This document shows positions 1-9,909 of a stretch of DNA of 64,000 bases, one piece after another. The notes under the pieces are model-generated. The model was not told where the DNA came from. It saw only the letters and a list, made by a program, of their open reading frames with translations, and searched no databases. Every line of letters begins with the position of its first letter. Position 1 is the first letter of the stretch. Source of the stretch: Symbiodinium sp. CCMP2592 (Eukaryota > Sar > Dinophyceae > Suessiales > Symbiodiniaceae). The DNA is taken from NCBI GenBank assembly GCA_905221615.1, contig CAJNDT010004724.1, forward strand, positions 248,001 to 312,000. The letters are read 5' to 3'. Position numbers and translations under genes: made by a program.

Positions 1-34
1 CCTGCCCTGATCTCTCCTGTGCCTCGCCCTCCGC

Positions 35-894
35 TTGGGGCTCCCGTGTCAAGCCACCTTGCTCTCCCTCCAGCTTCACGAGCTTCTCGGCCCACCTCCT
101 GCGGCGAAGCCTCCGAAGACCCCCGCGCTGGCCCTTGCACAAGGAGCGGAGGAGGAAGAGCTGCAGGTCCTTGGTGGTGGCATAGGCGAGCTGCCCGTCG
201 ACCAGACCGATGCAAACCTGCTCGCGGAGGCCATGCTGATCCAAAGTCGGGACCGCTCTGATCGGCGCCCTGGGGGCCGATCCTTTGAGTGTCGAGGACC
301 ACAGCCAGGCAAAAGCTGCAGGCAGAGTCCTTCACACGCCGTCTCCGGGCAGCCGCCCTCTCCAGGATCTCCCCTGCCGTCGGCTCAGAGAGCCCCCGAA
401 CCTCATGACATCCTACTTCGAGAGGTACGGCGGCTAGGGGTCTCAAAAACTTTTGGGCCTGCTTCAATACCAACTGGCCCAGATCAGCGATCTTCTTGCA
501 GCAGGGCGCACCGCGGGAGCAGGGGATCTGGTGTCTCAGGCCATCATCATGGTCGACCAAGTGTGCCTGGACGGGGGGAAAGCGGATCTCGGCTTCCTTT
601 TCTCTCTCCAACCAGATCCGCCGTCGGCCGTCTTCGTGAATCACCCCTCTCTCCCGACGGCCTCGCTAAGGCCTTTCAGCGCGCTCGCAGATGATCGCCT
701 CTTTTTGGCTTATGTCAAAGAACTGGAGACGCTCTCCAGCCGCCGGCTCGAGTTCGGGCCAAGTGCAAAGGGGGCCCACACCGCAGCCCCCTCCCACACC
801 TGGTGCGCCGGCCCTTTTTTCGGGCGAGCCTCCCCTCACAAAGAAGCAGCAGAGAGCAAAGGCCTGGGCCGCAAAGCGCAACGCGGCTGCCTAG
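35..894 (+). pseudogene. Frame-broken remnant of a mobile-element-type protein
   Basis: Coding-like peptide continues through three reading frames: one frame to about 450, a second from about 453 to 760 (with LLQYQLAQISDLLAAG and LDGGKADLGFLFSLQPDPPS), and a third to the stop at 894 that carries a proline-rich linker and the basic tail LTKKQQRAKAWAAKR. From memory, this layout (helical region, acidic/DPPS block, basic KKQQRA tail) resembles abundant proteins of dinoflagellate retroelement regions. I cannot name the family, and that resemblance is recollection rather than a search result. At least two indels have destroyed the frame, so no intact product is expected. The 5' end may lie outside the window. 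Confidence 0.4.
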
Positions 895-2050
895 TCCTCT
901 TCCGACCTACTCTACAGTGTGGGCCTGCTGCGCGTCGAGCATGGTGCTCTCGCACTCTCCTTCCGCAAGTCGGTGCCTCAGCCGAAAGGGCTCCGAATCC
1001 CCAAGTGGCCGCCGTAAGTGCTGCTGCTGGCGGTGCCGGCTGCCCTGGACTTCATCGCTGCGGCGCTTGCCTGCGCCCCACTGTGCCTGTGCCGAGCGTG
1101 GGCTCAACGCTCTCTGCTAACTTTCCTGAAGGGCTCTCAGAGCCCATGTGTGTGTGCCCAGCCGCTTCCGCAGGTTTTTCTTCAGAAAAAGGAGGAGGCG
1201 AAATTGTCAGTTTTCCCTCCGAAAAGGACAATCCGGCCGGGAGCCGAATCATCGGTTTTTCCTCAAAACCTGACAATTCGGCTCCTCGTGTTTGGGCTGG
1301 GAACCCGGAAGGAAAGTTGGCAACGCTCTCCTGCCACTCCGGTGGGCGGCTCGAAGAAGCTGCCTCAGACTCAAATTCGGTGCTTTCGGCGGCTCTTGCC
1401 GGCTCTACGTGTGCCTGCCTGCAGCTGCCCCGGCCCTCGGCTAGGAATCATTTTGGGCCTGCGGGCCCCCTTTCCGACGCGGGCCCTTGTGTTTCGACGG
1501 CTGAGCCCTTTGATTAGGACCCAGCCTTCGAGCTTTTGCTTTACCTCCTGCCCCGCAGGCGTCTTCGCTCCCTTGCAGTTTTTCTTCCCTGGGACCTGGG
1601 AAGAGGGTTCAGGGACAGGCTCGGCGACTAGGGTACCCCTGCGGGAGGTCCTAACCCTAAGGCTAAGACCCCTGAGGCGAATAGAGAGGTCAAGCACCTC
1701 CCTATCGCTCATGCAAGTAGCCACGGAGCCGGCGCCGGGCGTTGAAAGAAGGGCTGACCTGGGGGGCCGGCACGGGGGTTGGATCAGGAGAAGAAGTCCA
1801 AAGTCGAAGGAAGAGGAAGCCGCCCAAAGCCGAGGCGGTGAGAAAACCAAGCAAAAAGGAAGCAAGGAGTGATCCAAAGTCAGTGCCGCGGCAATGCACA
1901 GGACACCCTAAACCCCACCAATTACTAGTTAACCCCTGGTGCACGAATCTAAGAGTCTCCAGGGCTACCTCAAACATTCTTGAGCCCCGGAAAATACGTT
2001 GGCGATCGCTCCTAAGCCACAGTGACGCACCTCCTCAATGCCGTTAGGAT
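895..2050. other. GC-rich stretch without a recognisable gene
   Basis: Several open frames overlap here on both strands, but all are biased by high GC and show no family motif. A cluster of short inverted repeats lies at 1199-1285. I see nothing else. Confidence 0.5.
1199..1285. repeat. Nested short inverted repeats
   Basis: AATTGTCAG (near 1202) is mirrored by CTGACAATT (near 1270), and GGAGCCGAAT (1240-1249) by ATTCGGCTCC (1276-1285). TTTTCC/GGAAAA-like pairs lie between. The arrangement could form an imperfect hairpin; the function is unknown. Confidence 0.5.
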
Positions 2051-4532
2051 GAGTGTTGAAAAGCTGTAACAATCTGGAGGGTGCGTCGGAGTACGGGCCC
2101 GTGTTTTTCGAGTAAAACAGTTGTCTTTTTGTATTTCACCACGTAATCTGAAATTCTATGTTGAAAGTTGCAAATCCAACCTTGCTTAATATTTTTGGCT
2201 GCCAAATCCAGCCAGCCGTACAAAGACATTGGGATACCGAGAGAATGTGAAGATAAGATTTGTTGGATTGATTCCTGAACACCTCAAAACTCAACAGGAT
2301 GGAGTTGATGGCGAACCTGAAAAATTTGCCGTAATCCACTACTCTATATCTGAACCCGACAGCCCATGCAGCAACTCGCAAAATTCAAGAAACATAAGTG
2401 GTGAAGGAATCTGAAGCATAGCACTTGGCCTGACAGCAGATGTTGGACCCTTACCCGAAGGGTCCACCTACAAAAGGATGTGTGTTAACTTGATAACCAA
2501 AGCATATGCTTTTTGGGTATACGGACGCTGGAATGAATCCAAACCTTGACAAGGAGATTCTCTGAGACCTACAGCCTCGTCACGACATGACCTGAAAGAT
2601 TGGATGGGCAGCAAGTCGCTAAGCCTGGCACTTGGTTCCCTAAAATAGCAGGTCATGGTCAATTCAAGCCCCTGAGATAAAAGAGTCGCTAAAATACAAA
2701 ACGTTTGGTGGCCAAGAGCCCGAAACTTTAGTCGGGTACGATGGATGGCAAAGTCAAAAATCGGAAAGAAGACAAAAGTTGATGACCTCCTAAACCGAAA
2801 AAGGATTACTAAACATACAATATCTGATCAAAGGTGATGGTGGGAAAATTTTCAACTTGATGCCTTTGAAAGAAGATGATGAATGGTAAACCTTTAATGC
2901 TGAGAGGGGTCACTGGGTACTGCAATCTCCAATCCTAATTAGTATGATAGAATACGTGATAGGCATAAGACTCTTGAAAGAAATAGTGAGTAACCTGACA
3001 CAAACCAGGCAAATCTTTAACTTTGAACCAGGCAACGGGGTCTTGGAACCCTTGGCCCTCGTAGGAAACGATTGGTTGCACCCGAATATCTCTGAGCCAG
3101 TGACATACCAATCTTCTTTGGAAGGACAAGCAAAATACTGAAATATATTGGTGCCTGGCCAACCTTAAGCCATAAAACCTGCCATCCCCCACCACCACAA
3201 AATAGTAGCGTTGGTTCCTCAAGCCACAAGCCTCGAAACAGTATCAACAAACAGTCGCTACCACGGAGGCACCGGGATATCAAAGTGCAAGTTCATGGCA
3301 GTGGTAATGTGCGGAAAACATTTGGTTTGCCAACCGACATGTCCCTGTGGCACTATTGTTGCCAGCCTTTGAGGTGTTCGGGCCTTGCCAACTCTTGTAT
3401 ACTAACATTAGTACAGAGAGAGAACACATGGCTTGTGGCGCATGGTGGCGCCATCAGGGTATCTTCTTTCAGGGTTTGGGTCTTCCTTCATGATTTGGAG
3501 CTTGCCGACAAGCATCTCCTGTTAGACTTCGGGGGTTTCATGTTATCTGCATGCTGGGAATTTGTTTTCTTTCATCTTACTAGCCATCATCTCCGTTTAA
3601 ATTCAATATACATTGGTCCACCAACATCACCTCTTATGGCTTGACATTTGCCAACCAACGCTTTGTCGACGGGTGGGCGGCTTGCGAGATGTCATCTTTG
3701 TTTGGCGGGTTTGTGGGTGCCAGCCAATTTCTCATGTCAAAGTTCGGGGTCATGTTAGGATTTGGCTTTGTCAACCAACATCCATGGTTAAAGTGATGGA
3801 GTATTTTCACGTTTCGACGTATGACATACGGTAACTTCCCCCTCCCCTCCCCGCACCCCAAAGCCTCGGGTGGTGCTCAGCCCGCTCCCCAGACCCATAC
3901 GGGGGGCAGGGGGGGGGGGCGCCAAAAAATAAAATAAAAAAATCATATATGTATGTATATGTATATATATATATATATTTATATTTATTTATTTATATAC
4001 TTTTTTTTTCGGCGCACCCCCCCCGGCCCCGCAGTGCACGCATACGACGCCAGCCGTCCCACATCTCCCTACTGTGGTTTGTTTTCTATATTTATCTGTG
4101 AATATGAACTGCCCCCACTTAAATATTTTTGTCAATCAACTATTTACTGGTATCTACCCTTTCATTGAACACAATGTACTTATAATCACGTTACGATACA
4201 GCTTTTTAGCATTTACACAACATAAAAAGCTTAAACATAACTATACACAAACGCAGGCCTGCATGTTGACGCGTTCTGTAAAAAACTTCTGTGTTTGGTG
4301 CCAGTCCTGTTCATGGTGTGATTCTGTTGAAAGCAAGCCTGCACGGCTTGAAAAGAAAGCGGTGGGGTTGCCCCTCCCCATTTGCAAACACAACGTCTTT
4401 ATGACGGGTTCTGACAGGGTCCATATGGTTTCTGTCTTTGCTGGCAGGATGATACTCGAAGCGACTTTGCTCCGCGTGAAACATTTTACATAATATGATA
4501 CCAACTCATATCATGTCCAAAAATGTAATATG

Positions 4533-4564
<32 letters not shown>

Positions 4565-5596
4565 CTTAGCAAAGTACAACATGATATAACAACATAAAAA
4601 GATAACACATATTATCTTATAATACAATATCAAACATTAACAAATTTTAACTCAAATTTGTATAATCTTACTTAACATATATAAAACGGTGCCGTATATA
4701 TGATACCACATGACATGAGACCACATAATAAAATTTCATGTAATATGACATAAAAATATTGAAATTGAACAAAAAGTATAATATTATAACCTGATACTAT
4801 CTGATATAAAATAGCATAGTATAATGTAATAAAATTATTACTACAACAGGATTTAGTATAATACAACACGCTAACATGTGAATTCATACAAAGTATAACA
4901 AAACATAAAAAGTCAAATGTAGTAAAACTCTGTCGGATTTAATAACATATCATATAATGTACTATCGTCGGACATGATTCTTATACACAGTGAACATAAA
5001 TAAACTGCAATAAGATTCGATGCGACATAATTTGAATCAAAACCAGAATTTAGTGACTTCTCTTTGTTTCGCAATTCTTGCCACCACCAATTCACCAGTA
5101 CTCTTTGCTTTCTTCCGTCATTATGCAGCATAAACAGACCATCTTCTTCAATATGAAAGAAGAGGCCCTTCAAAGTCGTAGAACAGAGTTGAAAAACGAA
5201 GTGCTCTGGAGGCTTCCTGCGCAGCACGCAATTGCCATGCGCCCAGCTTCCCTTCTAATGGATCCGCAAGAGCGAATCACTCATTCAGAGCCAGTGTCGA
5301 GAGTAGTCCGTCAACAAAACAAAACAAAAACAAACAAAAATCAAAAAAATCAAGTTAAATCCAGGTTTCAAACCTGGATTCTCTGGATTGTTGTTGTTAT
5401 TTCCACTCCGGGGAGGCTTTTTTGGGTTTTACAGCATGTCAGGTGGATTCCCTGTGGGTTTTCCAGTTTTTTGCATCGTTTTTATAGCATTGCAAGTGGA
5501 TTCCCATCGTTTTACTGGAATATTGCGCAAAGTCTGGACGGACTTCCAGTGTGTCAGCTGGATTCCTTGTGGAGTACATGTGGTTTTCCATGGTTT
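2051..5596. other. AT-rich gene-free island
   Basis: Base composition drops sharply compared with both sides, especially at 4500-5050, which is mostly TATAA/CATAA-type sequence. No open frame longer than about 140 codons shows any motif. The segment 3320-3800 repeats the phrase TTTGCCAACC/TTTGTCAACC several times in degenerate form. A G-run (about 3900-3920) is followed by a TATA tract (3950-3990), and another TA microsatellite lies near 4533-4561. The junction with the GC-rich element at 5604 is abrupt. Confidence 0.6.
4533..4561. repeat. (TA)n microsatellite
   Basis: Uninterrupted TA dinucleotides inside the AT-rich island. Confidence 0.9.
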
Positions 5597-5603
5597 CTCC
5601 AGC
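5597..5603. repeat. Left target-site duplication (CTCCAGC)
   Basis: CTCCAGC lies immediately outside the first base of the left terminal inverted repeat. The same seven bases follow the right inverted repeat at 20775-20781. This is what integrase-mediated insertion leaves. Polinton integrases usually give about 5-6 bp, so one of the seven bases may match by chance. Confidence 0.7.
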
Positions 5604-6222
5604 CTCTCTCTCTGGACGGTTTCCCCACCCCGCCCTCCGTTCCTGCTGAGAGGATCACGGATCTAAAATTTCGAGAGGACCTCGGAGGCCTTATCGGCTC
5701 TAAACTGCAACAGAGTGAAGTTTCGGGTCGAACAGGAGCTACGCTACAGCCGATTTCGTTGAAGGAAATCTGCTCGCAATCGGAAGTCGAACAGAGTTCG
5801 CTCACTCGCTCCGCGAACTGCAGTTTCGCTCGTTCCGCTCGCTCGCGGACTCCGCTAGCGCTCCGTTTTTCGCTCGCTCGCTCCACTCGCTCACTGCAGT
5901 TCGCTCCGCTCCGTTCGCTCTCTGTTCGACTTCCTCCCTCGCAGATTTCCTTCAACGAAATCGGCTGTAGCGTAGCTCCTGTTCGACCCGAAACTTCACT
6001 CTGTTGCAGTTTAGAGCCGATAAGGCCTCCGAGGTCCTCTCGAAATTTTAGATCCGTGATCCTCTCAGCAGGAACGGAGGGCGGGGTGGGGAAACCGTCC
6101 AGAGAGAGAGCGTGCTTTCACCTGCGCGCAGTCCTGTCGCGCAATTCAGCACCCGATTCAGCACCTCGCGATTCAGCACCCAATTCAGCACCTCATTCAG
6201 CACCTCGCGATTCAGCATCCAA
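5604..6222. repeat. Left terminal inverted repeat with internal hairpin
   Basis: The repeat starts CTCTCTCTCTGGACGG. Its outer arm (5604 to about 5776) is repeated in reverse complement at about 5941-6112, so the repeat is itself a long snapback with a CGCTCGCT-rich centre. It continues into six units of ATTCAGCACC (about 6143-6220). It matches the reverse complement of 20280-20774 almost perfectly, apart from about 124 bp present only on this side (within 5704-5840). Confidence 0.9.
6143..6220. repeat. ATTCAGCACC decamer tandem repeat
   Basis: Six copies of ATTCAGCACC with 0-6-bp spacers (CCG, CTCGCG) form the inner part of the left inverted repeat. The right end has eight copies in opposite orientation at about 20261-20360. 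Short iterated motifs inside terminal repeats could bind a replication or transposition protein; this is inference only. Confidence 0.8.
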
Positions 6223-6302
6223 GCAAAAACTGCAAAGCTTTAGGGTTCGCTTTCTGAACGGGAGTTCTGAGGCTGCATCTTCGATCTCATGCTTCAAAGC
6301 TC

Positions 6303-6466
6303 ATGCTGGAGGTCCGAGGTGAGGTCCCGAGGTCCCGAGGTCCCGAGGTCCCGAGGTCCCGAGGTCCCGAGGTGAGGTCCCCAGGTCCCGAGGTGAGGTC
6401 CCGAGGTCCCGAGGTCCCGAGGTCCCGAGGTCCCGAGGTGAGGTCCCGAGGGGAGGTCCCGAGGTC
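6303..6466. repeat. GGTCCCGA minisatellite
   Basis: About 16-18 tandem copies of the octamer GGTCCCGA, interrupted by GGTGA variants, directly inside the left terminal repeat. Open frames on both strands here are only the repeat translated. Confidence 0.9.
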
Positions 6467-6619
6467 GACCTGTCACGTATTTCGCGCACGCATACTCGTT
6501 TTGCAGGATTTTGCGCGTCATGTGCTGCCATGAGTGTGGAGCTGTCTGTGGAGCTTTCCTTATCCCAGCTGCCCGTCCTCGATCCCCTTTGACTTTGTGA
6601 AACCCGCGCCGCGGTTCAT

Positions 6620-6790
6620 TCAGCTCAGCTAGGGCACATGCAGGTGGTCTAGGGCACGGCAGCTCAACTAGGGCACAGCTCAGCCAGGGCACATGCAGCT
6701 CATGTGGGGCACTTTAAGGTACAGCAGCACAGCAGCACCACACAGCAGCACAGCAGCACCGCACAGCAGCACAGCAGCAGAGCAGCAGCT
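6620..6790. repeat. CTAGGGCAC-type and CAG-rich repeats
   Basis: From 6620 to 6712 the phrase AGCTCA..TAGGGCAC recurs about five times in degenerate form. It is followed at 6720-6790 by a CAGCAGCAC-type trinucleotide array. The block lies just upstream of the first gene of the element. Confidence 0.65.
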
Positions 6791-6832
6791 CACTTAGGAA
6801 GCACGGAGTCTCACGAAGAGGGCGATCCCGCA

Positions 6833-7864
6833 ATGGTGCTGCTCAGAGCATGGTTTTGGGCAATGTTGCTCATGATGTCCATGCGGCTGCTGTCTGGGGC
6901 GGAGGGCGAGCTGCCAGTGGACGGTCCGACGGATGATGTGGTGGACCCTCCGGAGGACGTGAGCTCCGACGGTGATGAAGCGCGAGCCCGTGCTTTGGAG
7001 CAGCAAGTGGCAGCCGACGCTGAGGTGAGCCGTGCTCTGGCAGAAGGACAGGAGGAGTGTCGCCACGAGGAGGCGGCTCGCCAACATCAGCGCCGCGTTC
7101 GTGAAGAGCACAGAGCGGCACAAAGGCGGCAAGAAGTCGAGGTTGAGGAGAGGTCACGCCAGCGGTGGAGAGAAGCCGAATCTTCCCAGCTCCGGGCTTT
7201 GCTTGAGGAGGAGATGAGGGTCCAGATGGAAGCCGAGGTCACCCGGCGGGTCGAGCAGGCGCGTTTGACCTTTGTAGAGGAGGCTCTGGCCGTTTCGCGC
7301 GACAGTCCGGTTTTGCTGCTTTTGCAACAGATGGGCGCGATTCTGGAACGGCTGGGCGATGGGCAGCTTCTCATAGACGCCATCCGCGAGCATACTGCCA
7401 CTGTGGTTCTTCGAACTGAAGATATGCACCAGCAGTTCCTGAGCACAACAGACCGGATGCTCAACCTGATGGCCCATCAGATGTCAGCTCCGGGGACACC
7501 AGGGCGAGCTCCTGGGACGCCTACTCCAGCCGGCCGAGCCTCAGCCCCAGGCAGATCGAAAACGGCGACTTTGGCGAGGTGTGGAGTTTGCGAAAACTGT
7601 GTCTTCCGACAAACCCAGCCGAGCAGCCGAAAACCGTGCTTGAAGCCACCAAATGTGATTCCTCCGCAACAGCCTGCTGCAGCTATGGAAAAAATGCAGC
7701 GCCGTCGGAGAAGGCCAAGGCGTCCGCTGCAAAGCCTGGGAAAAGGCAGCTTCCGGAGGAGGAGTCCCGGAGGCGGCGCAGAAAAAAGAGGATTGCTGCG
7801 GTGCCGCTCGTTCCCCGTGACCTCGCCCGGCTGGCCATCCACGGTGAACTCGTCCGGGTTGTAG
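6833..7864 (+). CDS. Coiled-coil protein with N-terminal hydrophobic segment and CGVCENC zinc motif
   Basis: I do not recognise the family. The ATG at 6833 gives a strongly hydrophobic start (MVLLRAWFWAMLLMMSMRLL then SGAEGE), which looks like a signal peptide or membrane anchor. Earlier in-frame starts lie inside CAG repeats. Residues about 45-220 are rich in E, R, Q and A and are predicted coiled coil. A proline/threonine linker follows, then RCGVCENC with a further cysteine 13 residues later, a CXXC-type zinc-binding pattern. The basic tail MEKMQRRRRRPRRP overlaps, antisense, the 3' part of the nuclease gene on the other strand, so the true stop is less certain. It is the first gene inside the left terminal repeat and converges with the nuclease. 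Confidence 0.5.
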   Translation: MVLLRAWFWAMLLMMSMRLLSGAEGELPVDGPTDDVVDPPEDVSSDGDEARARALEQQVAADAEVSRALAEGQEECRHEEAARQHQRRVREEHRAAQRRQEVEVEERSRQRWREAESSQLRALLEEEMRVQMEAEVTRRVEQARLTFVEEALAVSRDSPVLLLLQQMGAILERLGDGQLLIDAIREHTATVVLRTEDMHQQFLSTTDRMLNLMAHQMSAPGTPGRAPGTPTPAGRASAPGRSKTATLARCGVCENCVFRQTQPSSRKPCLKPPNVIPPQQPAAAMEKMQRRRRRPRRPLQSLGKGSFRRRSPGGGAEKRGLLRCRSFPVTSPGWPSTVNSSGL

Positions 7865-8379
7865 CGCACCACCTTGACCACCGGAAGGGCAGCACGAATC
7901 CGACGGAGCCGCCTGGCCTCCCTGTCCCCGTCCCGCAGCTTGTGCTGCAGCTCGTCGATCTCAAGCGCCACAAGGCCCCAGGGCTGCCGGATCAGGAAGT
8001 CGATGCGAGCGAACCTGGGCTCCTGTCCGTCATGGAGGTCAACCCGGAAGCCGCGCTGGAACTGGATCTCCGCGTCCTCAAGCCAGCTCGCCACACAGTC
8101 CTCGCGGGGCACCCCCAGCTTGCGCTTCTTCTCGTGGCTCGAGAGGTGCTTGCGCAGGTCAGCTGCCTTGTGGCACCGGTAGCCGCAAAGGTGGCACTCG
8201 TGGGGCCGCTCATCTCGGTGGCGGATTCTTACATGAGTCTCCAAGGTGCTCTGCGTCGAGGCTGTGTAGCTGCACTCTTCGCACCGAAAGGGGCGCAGCT
8301 TCAAGTGCACGGAGTCCCGGTGCCTCTGCAATTGGCTCGGGAACTTGAAGACCTTCCCGCACTCGGGGCAAGCAACCAT
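7477..8379 (-). CDS. Three C2H2 zinc fingers fused to a PD-(D/E)XK-type nuclease domain
   Basis: The minus-strand ATG at 8379 opens with CPECGKVFKF..HRDSVH, CEECSYTAS..HVRIRH and CHLCGYRCHK..HLSSH, three classical C2H2 fingers in about 85 residues. A nuclease-like core follows: ARIDFLI (Asp), then LVALEIDELQH (E-x-D-E), an arginine-rich helix, and VVRYNPDEF. An Asp, then ExDExQH, then RYNPD, is the layout I know from zinc-finger endonuclease-like proteins of large algal viruses. Probable role: sequence-specific DNA cleavage during element replication or mobility. The C-terminal 120 residues lack conserved features and overlap the convergent gene, so the original stop may be earlier. The start sits 5 bases after GCCCAG, a possible trans-splice acceptor. 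Confidence 0.75.
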   Translation of the reverse strand: MVACPECGKVFKFPSQLQRHRDSVHLKLRPFRCEECSYTASTQSTLETHVRIRHRDERPHECHLCGYRCHKAADLRKHLSSHEKKRKLGVPREDCVASWLEDAEIQFQRGFRVDLHDGQEPRFARIDFLIRQPWGLVALEIDELQHKLRDGDREARRLRRIRAALPVVKVVRYNPDEFTVDGQPGEVTGNERHRSNPLFSAPPPGLLLRKLPFPRLCSGRLGLLRRRCIFSIAAAGCCGGITFGGFKHGFRLLGWVCRKTQFSQTPHLAKVAVFDLPGAEARPAGVGVPGARPGVPGADI

Positions 8380-8464
8380 GGGACCTGGGCGGCAAGGTGT
8401 GCGCGAGTGACCGAGCAAAAGCGACACAACTGGCACACGCACACCACTCCTACCTGCACTCCTA

Positions 8465-8780
8465 GTGAAGACCCTCCTACGGCTGCACTGCGGGGGCCCG
8501 GCCAGCCAAGCGACGTCGGACCTGGGCGGCGAGAGAAAGGAGGAGGGAGCGGGAGCGGGGGGGAGGGAGGAACAAAGGGCACTGCCGGCAGCCTCGGAGC
8601 CCCAAAAGCCTGACCCCCGGAACAAAACCCCGAAGCCTGGCGCACACGGAACGCTCCTACCTGCACTCCTAGGGCGGACCCTCCTACGGCTGCCACTCTG
8701 AGCTCCCGGCACCACCCGCCCCACCCACCGCCCACCGACTTGAAAGGCAAAGCTGCGGCGGCGACAAAAAGTCAGCAACT
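8465..8780. repeat. Arm 1 of a 310-bp inverted duplication
   Basis: The reverse complement of this segment closely matches 9361-9672, sharing among others a leader with GGAGTGCAGGTAGGAG, a (G)n-rich tract and TTTCAAGTCGGTGGGCGG. This arm ends about 90 bp upstream of the minus-strand start of the zinc-finger nuclease and probably holds its 5' leader. Within the arm the phrase CTAGGAGTGCAGGTAGGAG is itself present twice. Confidence 0.85.
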
Positions 8781-9151
8781 CAGGGCAGTAGGGCGGGGAC
8801 CTAACGCAGGGCAGCGGGGAGAGCCTACGGGGAGCGCGCACACGGACCACTTGCAGGGACGAGGGGGTCAAGGGGTTGGGGACCCTGAACCCGAACTCCC
8901 GCGGCACACTTTCACAGGGTGAACGCCACTCCCTCGTTGCACCCCCCGCCGCCCCCAAACGGATTCGACAACTAGGATCTACTTGCATACTAAGCTCACC
9001 GTGAAAAATCCGTTTGGGGACAGGGGCGGTGCTCGTTGTGCGAGGCAAAACTTGGAGCTGAAAAGCTGGCTCTGCTGTGCTACATCCCCATACCAAAGAA
9101 CTGGTCCTGGACGAAAAGGCCGCTCATAGCATCCGAGACGAAGCCACCATC

Positions 9152-9292
9152 ATGCTCGTCATCCTCGTCGTCCTTTTTGCCGGCCCCCAGTGCTCCCTGG
9201 CGGCTGCGCCGGAGGATGGCTTCGAGGAGGTCTTTCTCTTCTTCGATCAGGAGCAGCCCGGGGGCACGAGTGCTGCCGCGACTGGGGGGTGA
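9152..9292 (+). CDS. Possible small membrane or secreted protein (46 aa)
   Basis: A short frame starting MLVILVVLFAGPQCSLAA gives a hydrophobic segment ending in an alanine-rich, signal-peptidase-like site, then an acidic tail (EDGFEEVFLFFDQEQ). It lies between the two arms of the inverted duplication. There is no homology I can name and no acceptor-like motif before the ATG, so it may be chance. Confidence 0.2.
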   Translation: MLVILVVLFAGPQCSLAAAPEDGFEEVFLFFDQEQPGGTSAAATGG

Positions 9293-9360
9293 AAAAACCG
9301 AAGTCCTGTCGCTCGGGTTTGTACCTCACCTCGCGCCGCGCACCCGCCGTCGCGCGCCGC

Positions 9361-9672
9361 TTGCTGACTTTTTTGCCGCCGCCGCAGCTTTGCCTTTCAA
9401 GTCGGTGGGCGGTGGGTGGGGCGGGTGGTGCCGGGAGCTCAGAGTGGCAGCCGTAGGAGGGTCCGCCCTAGGAGTGCAGGTAGGAGCGTTCCGTGTGCGC
9501 CAGGCTTCGGGGTTTTGTTCCGGGGGTCAGGCTTTTGGCAGTGCCCTTTGTTCCTCCCTCCCCCCCGCTCCCTCTCCCTCCTCCTTTCTCTCGCCTCCCA
9601 TGTCCCAACCTCGTCGCTTGGCTGGCCGGGCCCCGCGGTGCTGCCGCAGGGCTGCGACTAGGAGTGCTCTTT
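9361..9672. repeat. Arm 2 of a 310-bp inverted duplication
   Basis: This is the mirror copy of 8465-8780, separated from it by about 580 bp. It ends 17 bp before an ATG at 9689 preceded by CGCCCAGGTCCCC, almost the same start context as the nuclease gene on the other arm. The two arms look like a duplicated promoter/leader serving divergent genes. Confidence 0.85.
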
Positions 9673-9688
9673 GGTCGCCCAGGTCCCC

Positions 9689-9909
9689 ATGTCGCAAAGT
9701 GCAGGGCCTGGTCTGGAGCAAGGCGCCAGTCGTCCAGAGGTCCAAGCGGGGCGCTGGAGCCTGAGCCTGCCTCAGGCTTGCACTGCCCCTGTTGGCGCCG
9801 GATCCCAGGTTCACAGGAGCACCGCATGGTCTACCTCATCGACAACCGCGAGGTGATGATCGAACCGAGGTTTTGGGATGCATTGTCCTCGCGTGAGCTC
9901 CTCGCTTGA
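9689..9909 (+). pseudogene. Short unidentified gene of the element, probably frameshifted
   Basis: The ATG at 9689 follows TTTGGTCGCCCAG, the same start context as other genes of the element. The frame runs MSQSAGPGLEQGASRP and stops at 9856. A second frame gives a more protein-like end, HRMVYLIDNREVMIEPRFWD, and stops at 9909. One indel between about 9740 and 9820 would join them. No function is recognisable. The stretch 9910-10200 holds nothing further that I can support. Confidence 0.3.

Noticed and set aside
5078..6322. 414-residue + strand frame crossing the left junction
   Set aside because: It runs from AT-rich flank through the palindromic terminal repeat. The residues only mirror the inverted repeat (the same peptide appears on both strands).
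6143..6466. CRISPR-like array
   Set aside because: ATTCAGCACC and GGTCCCGA units are directly tandem, with spacers of only 0-6 bp, in a eukaryotic transposon end.
6301..6533. Frames of GPRDLGTS / EVPRSRGP repeats
   Set aside because: Pure minisatellite translation. The mirror frame on the other strand is equally open.
7579..8613. 344-residue + strand frame
   Set aside because: Antisense of the zinc-finger nuclease, whose finger and nuclease motifs clearly mark the minus strand as coding.
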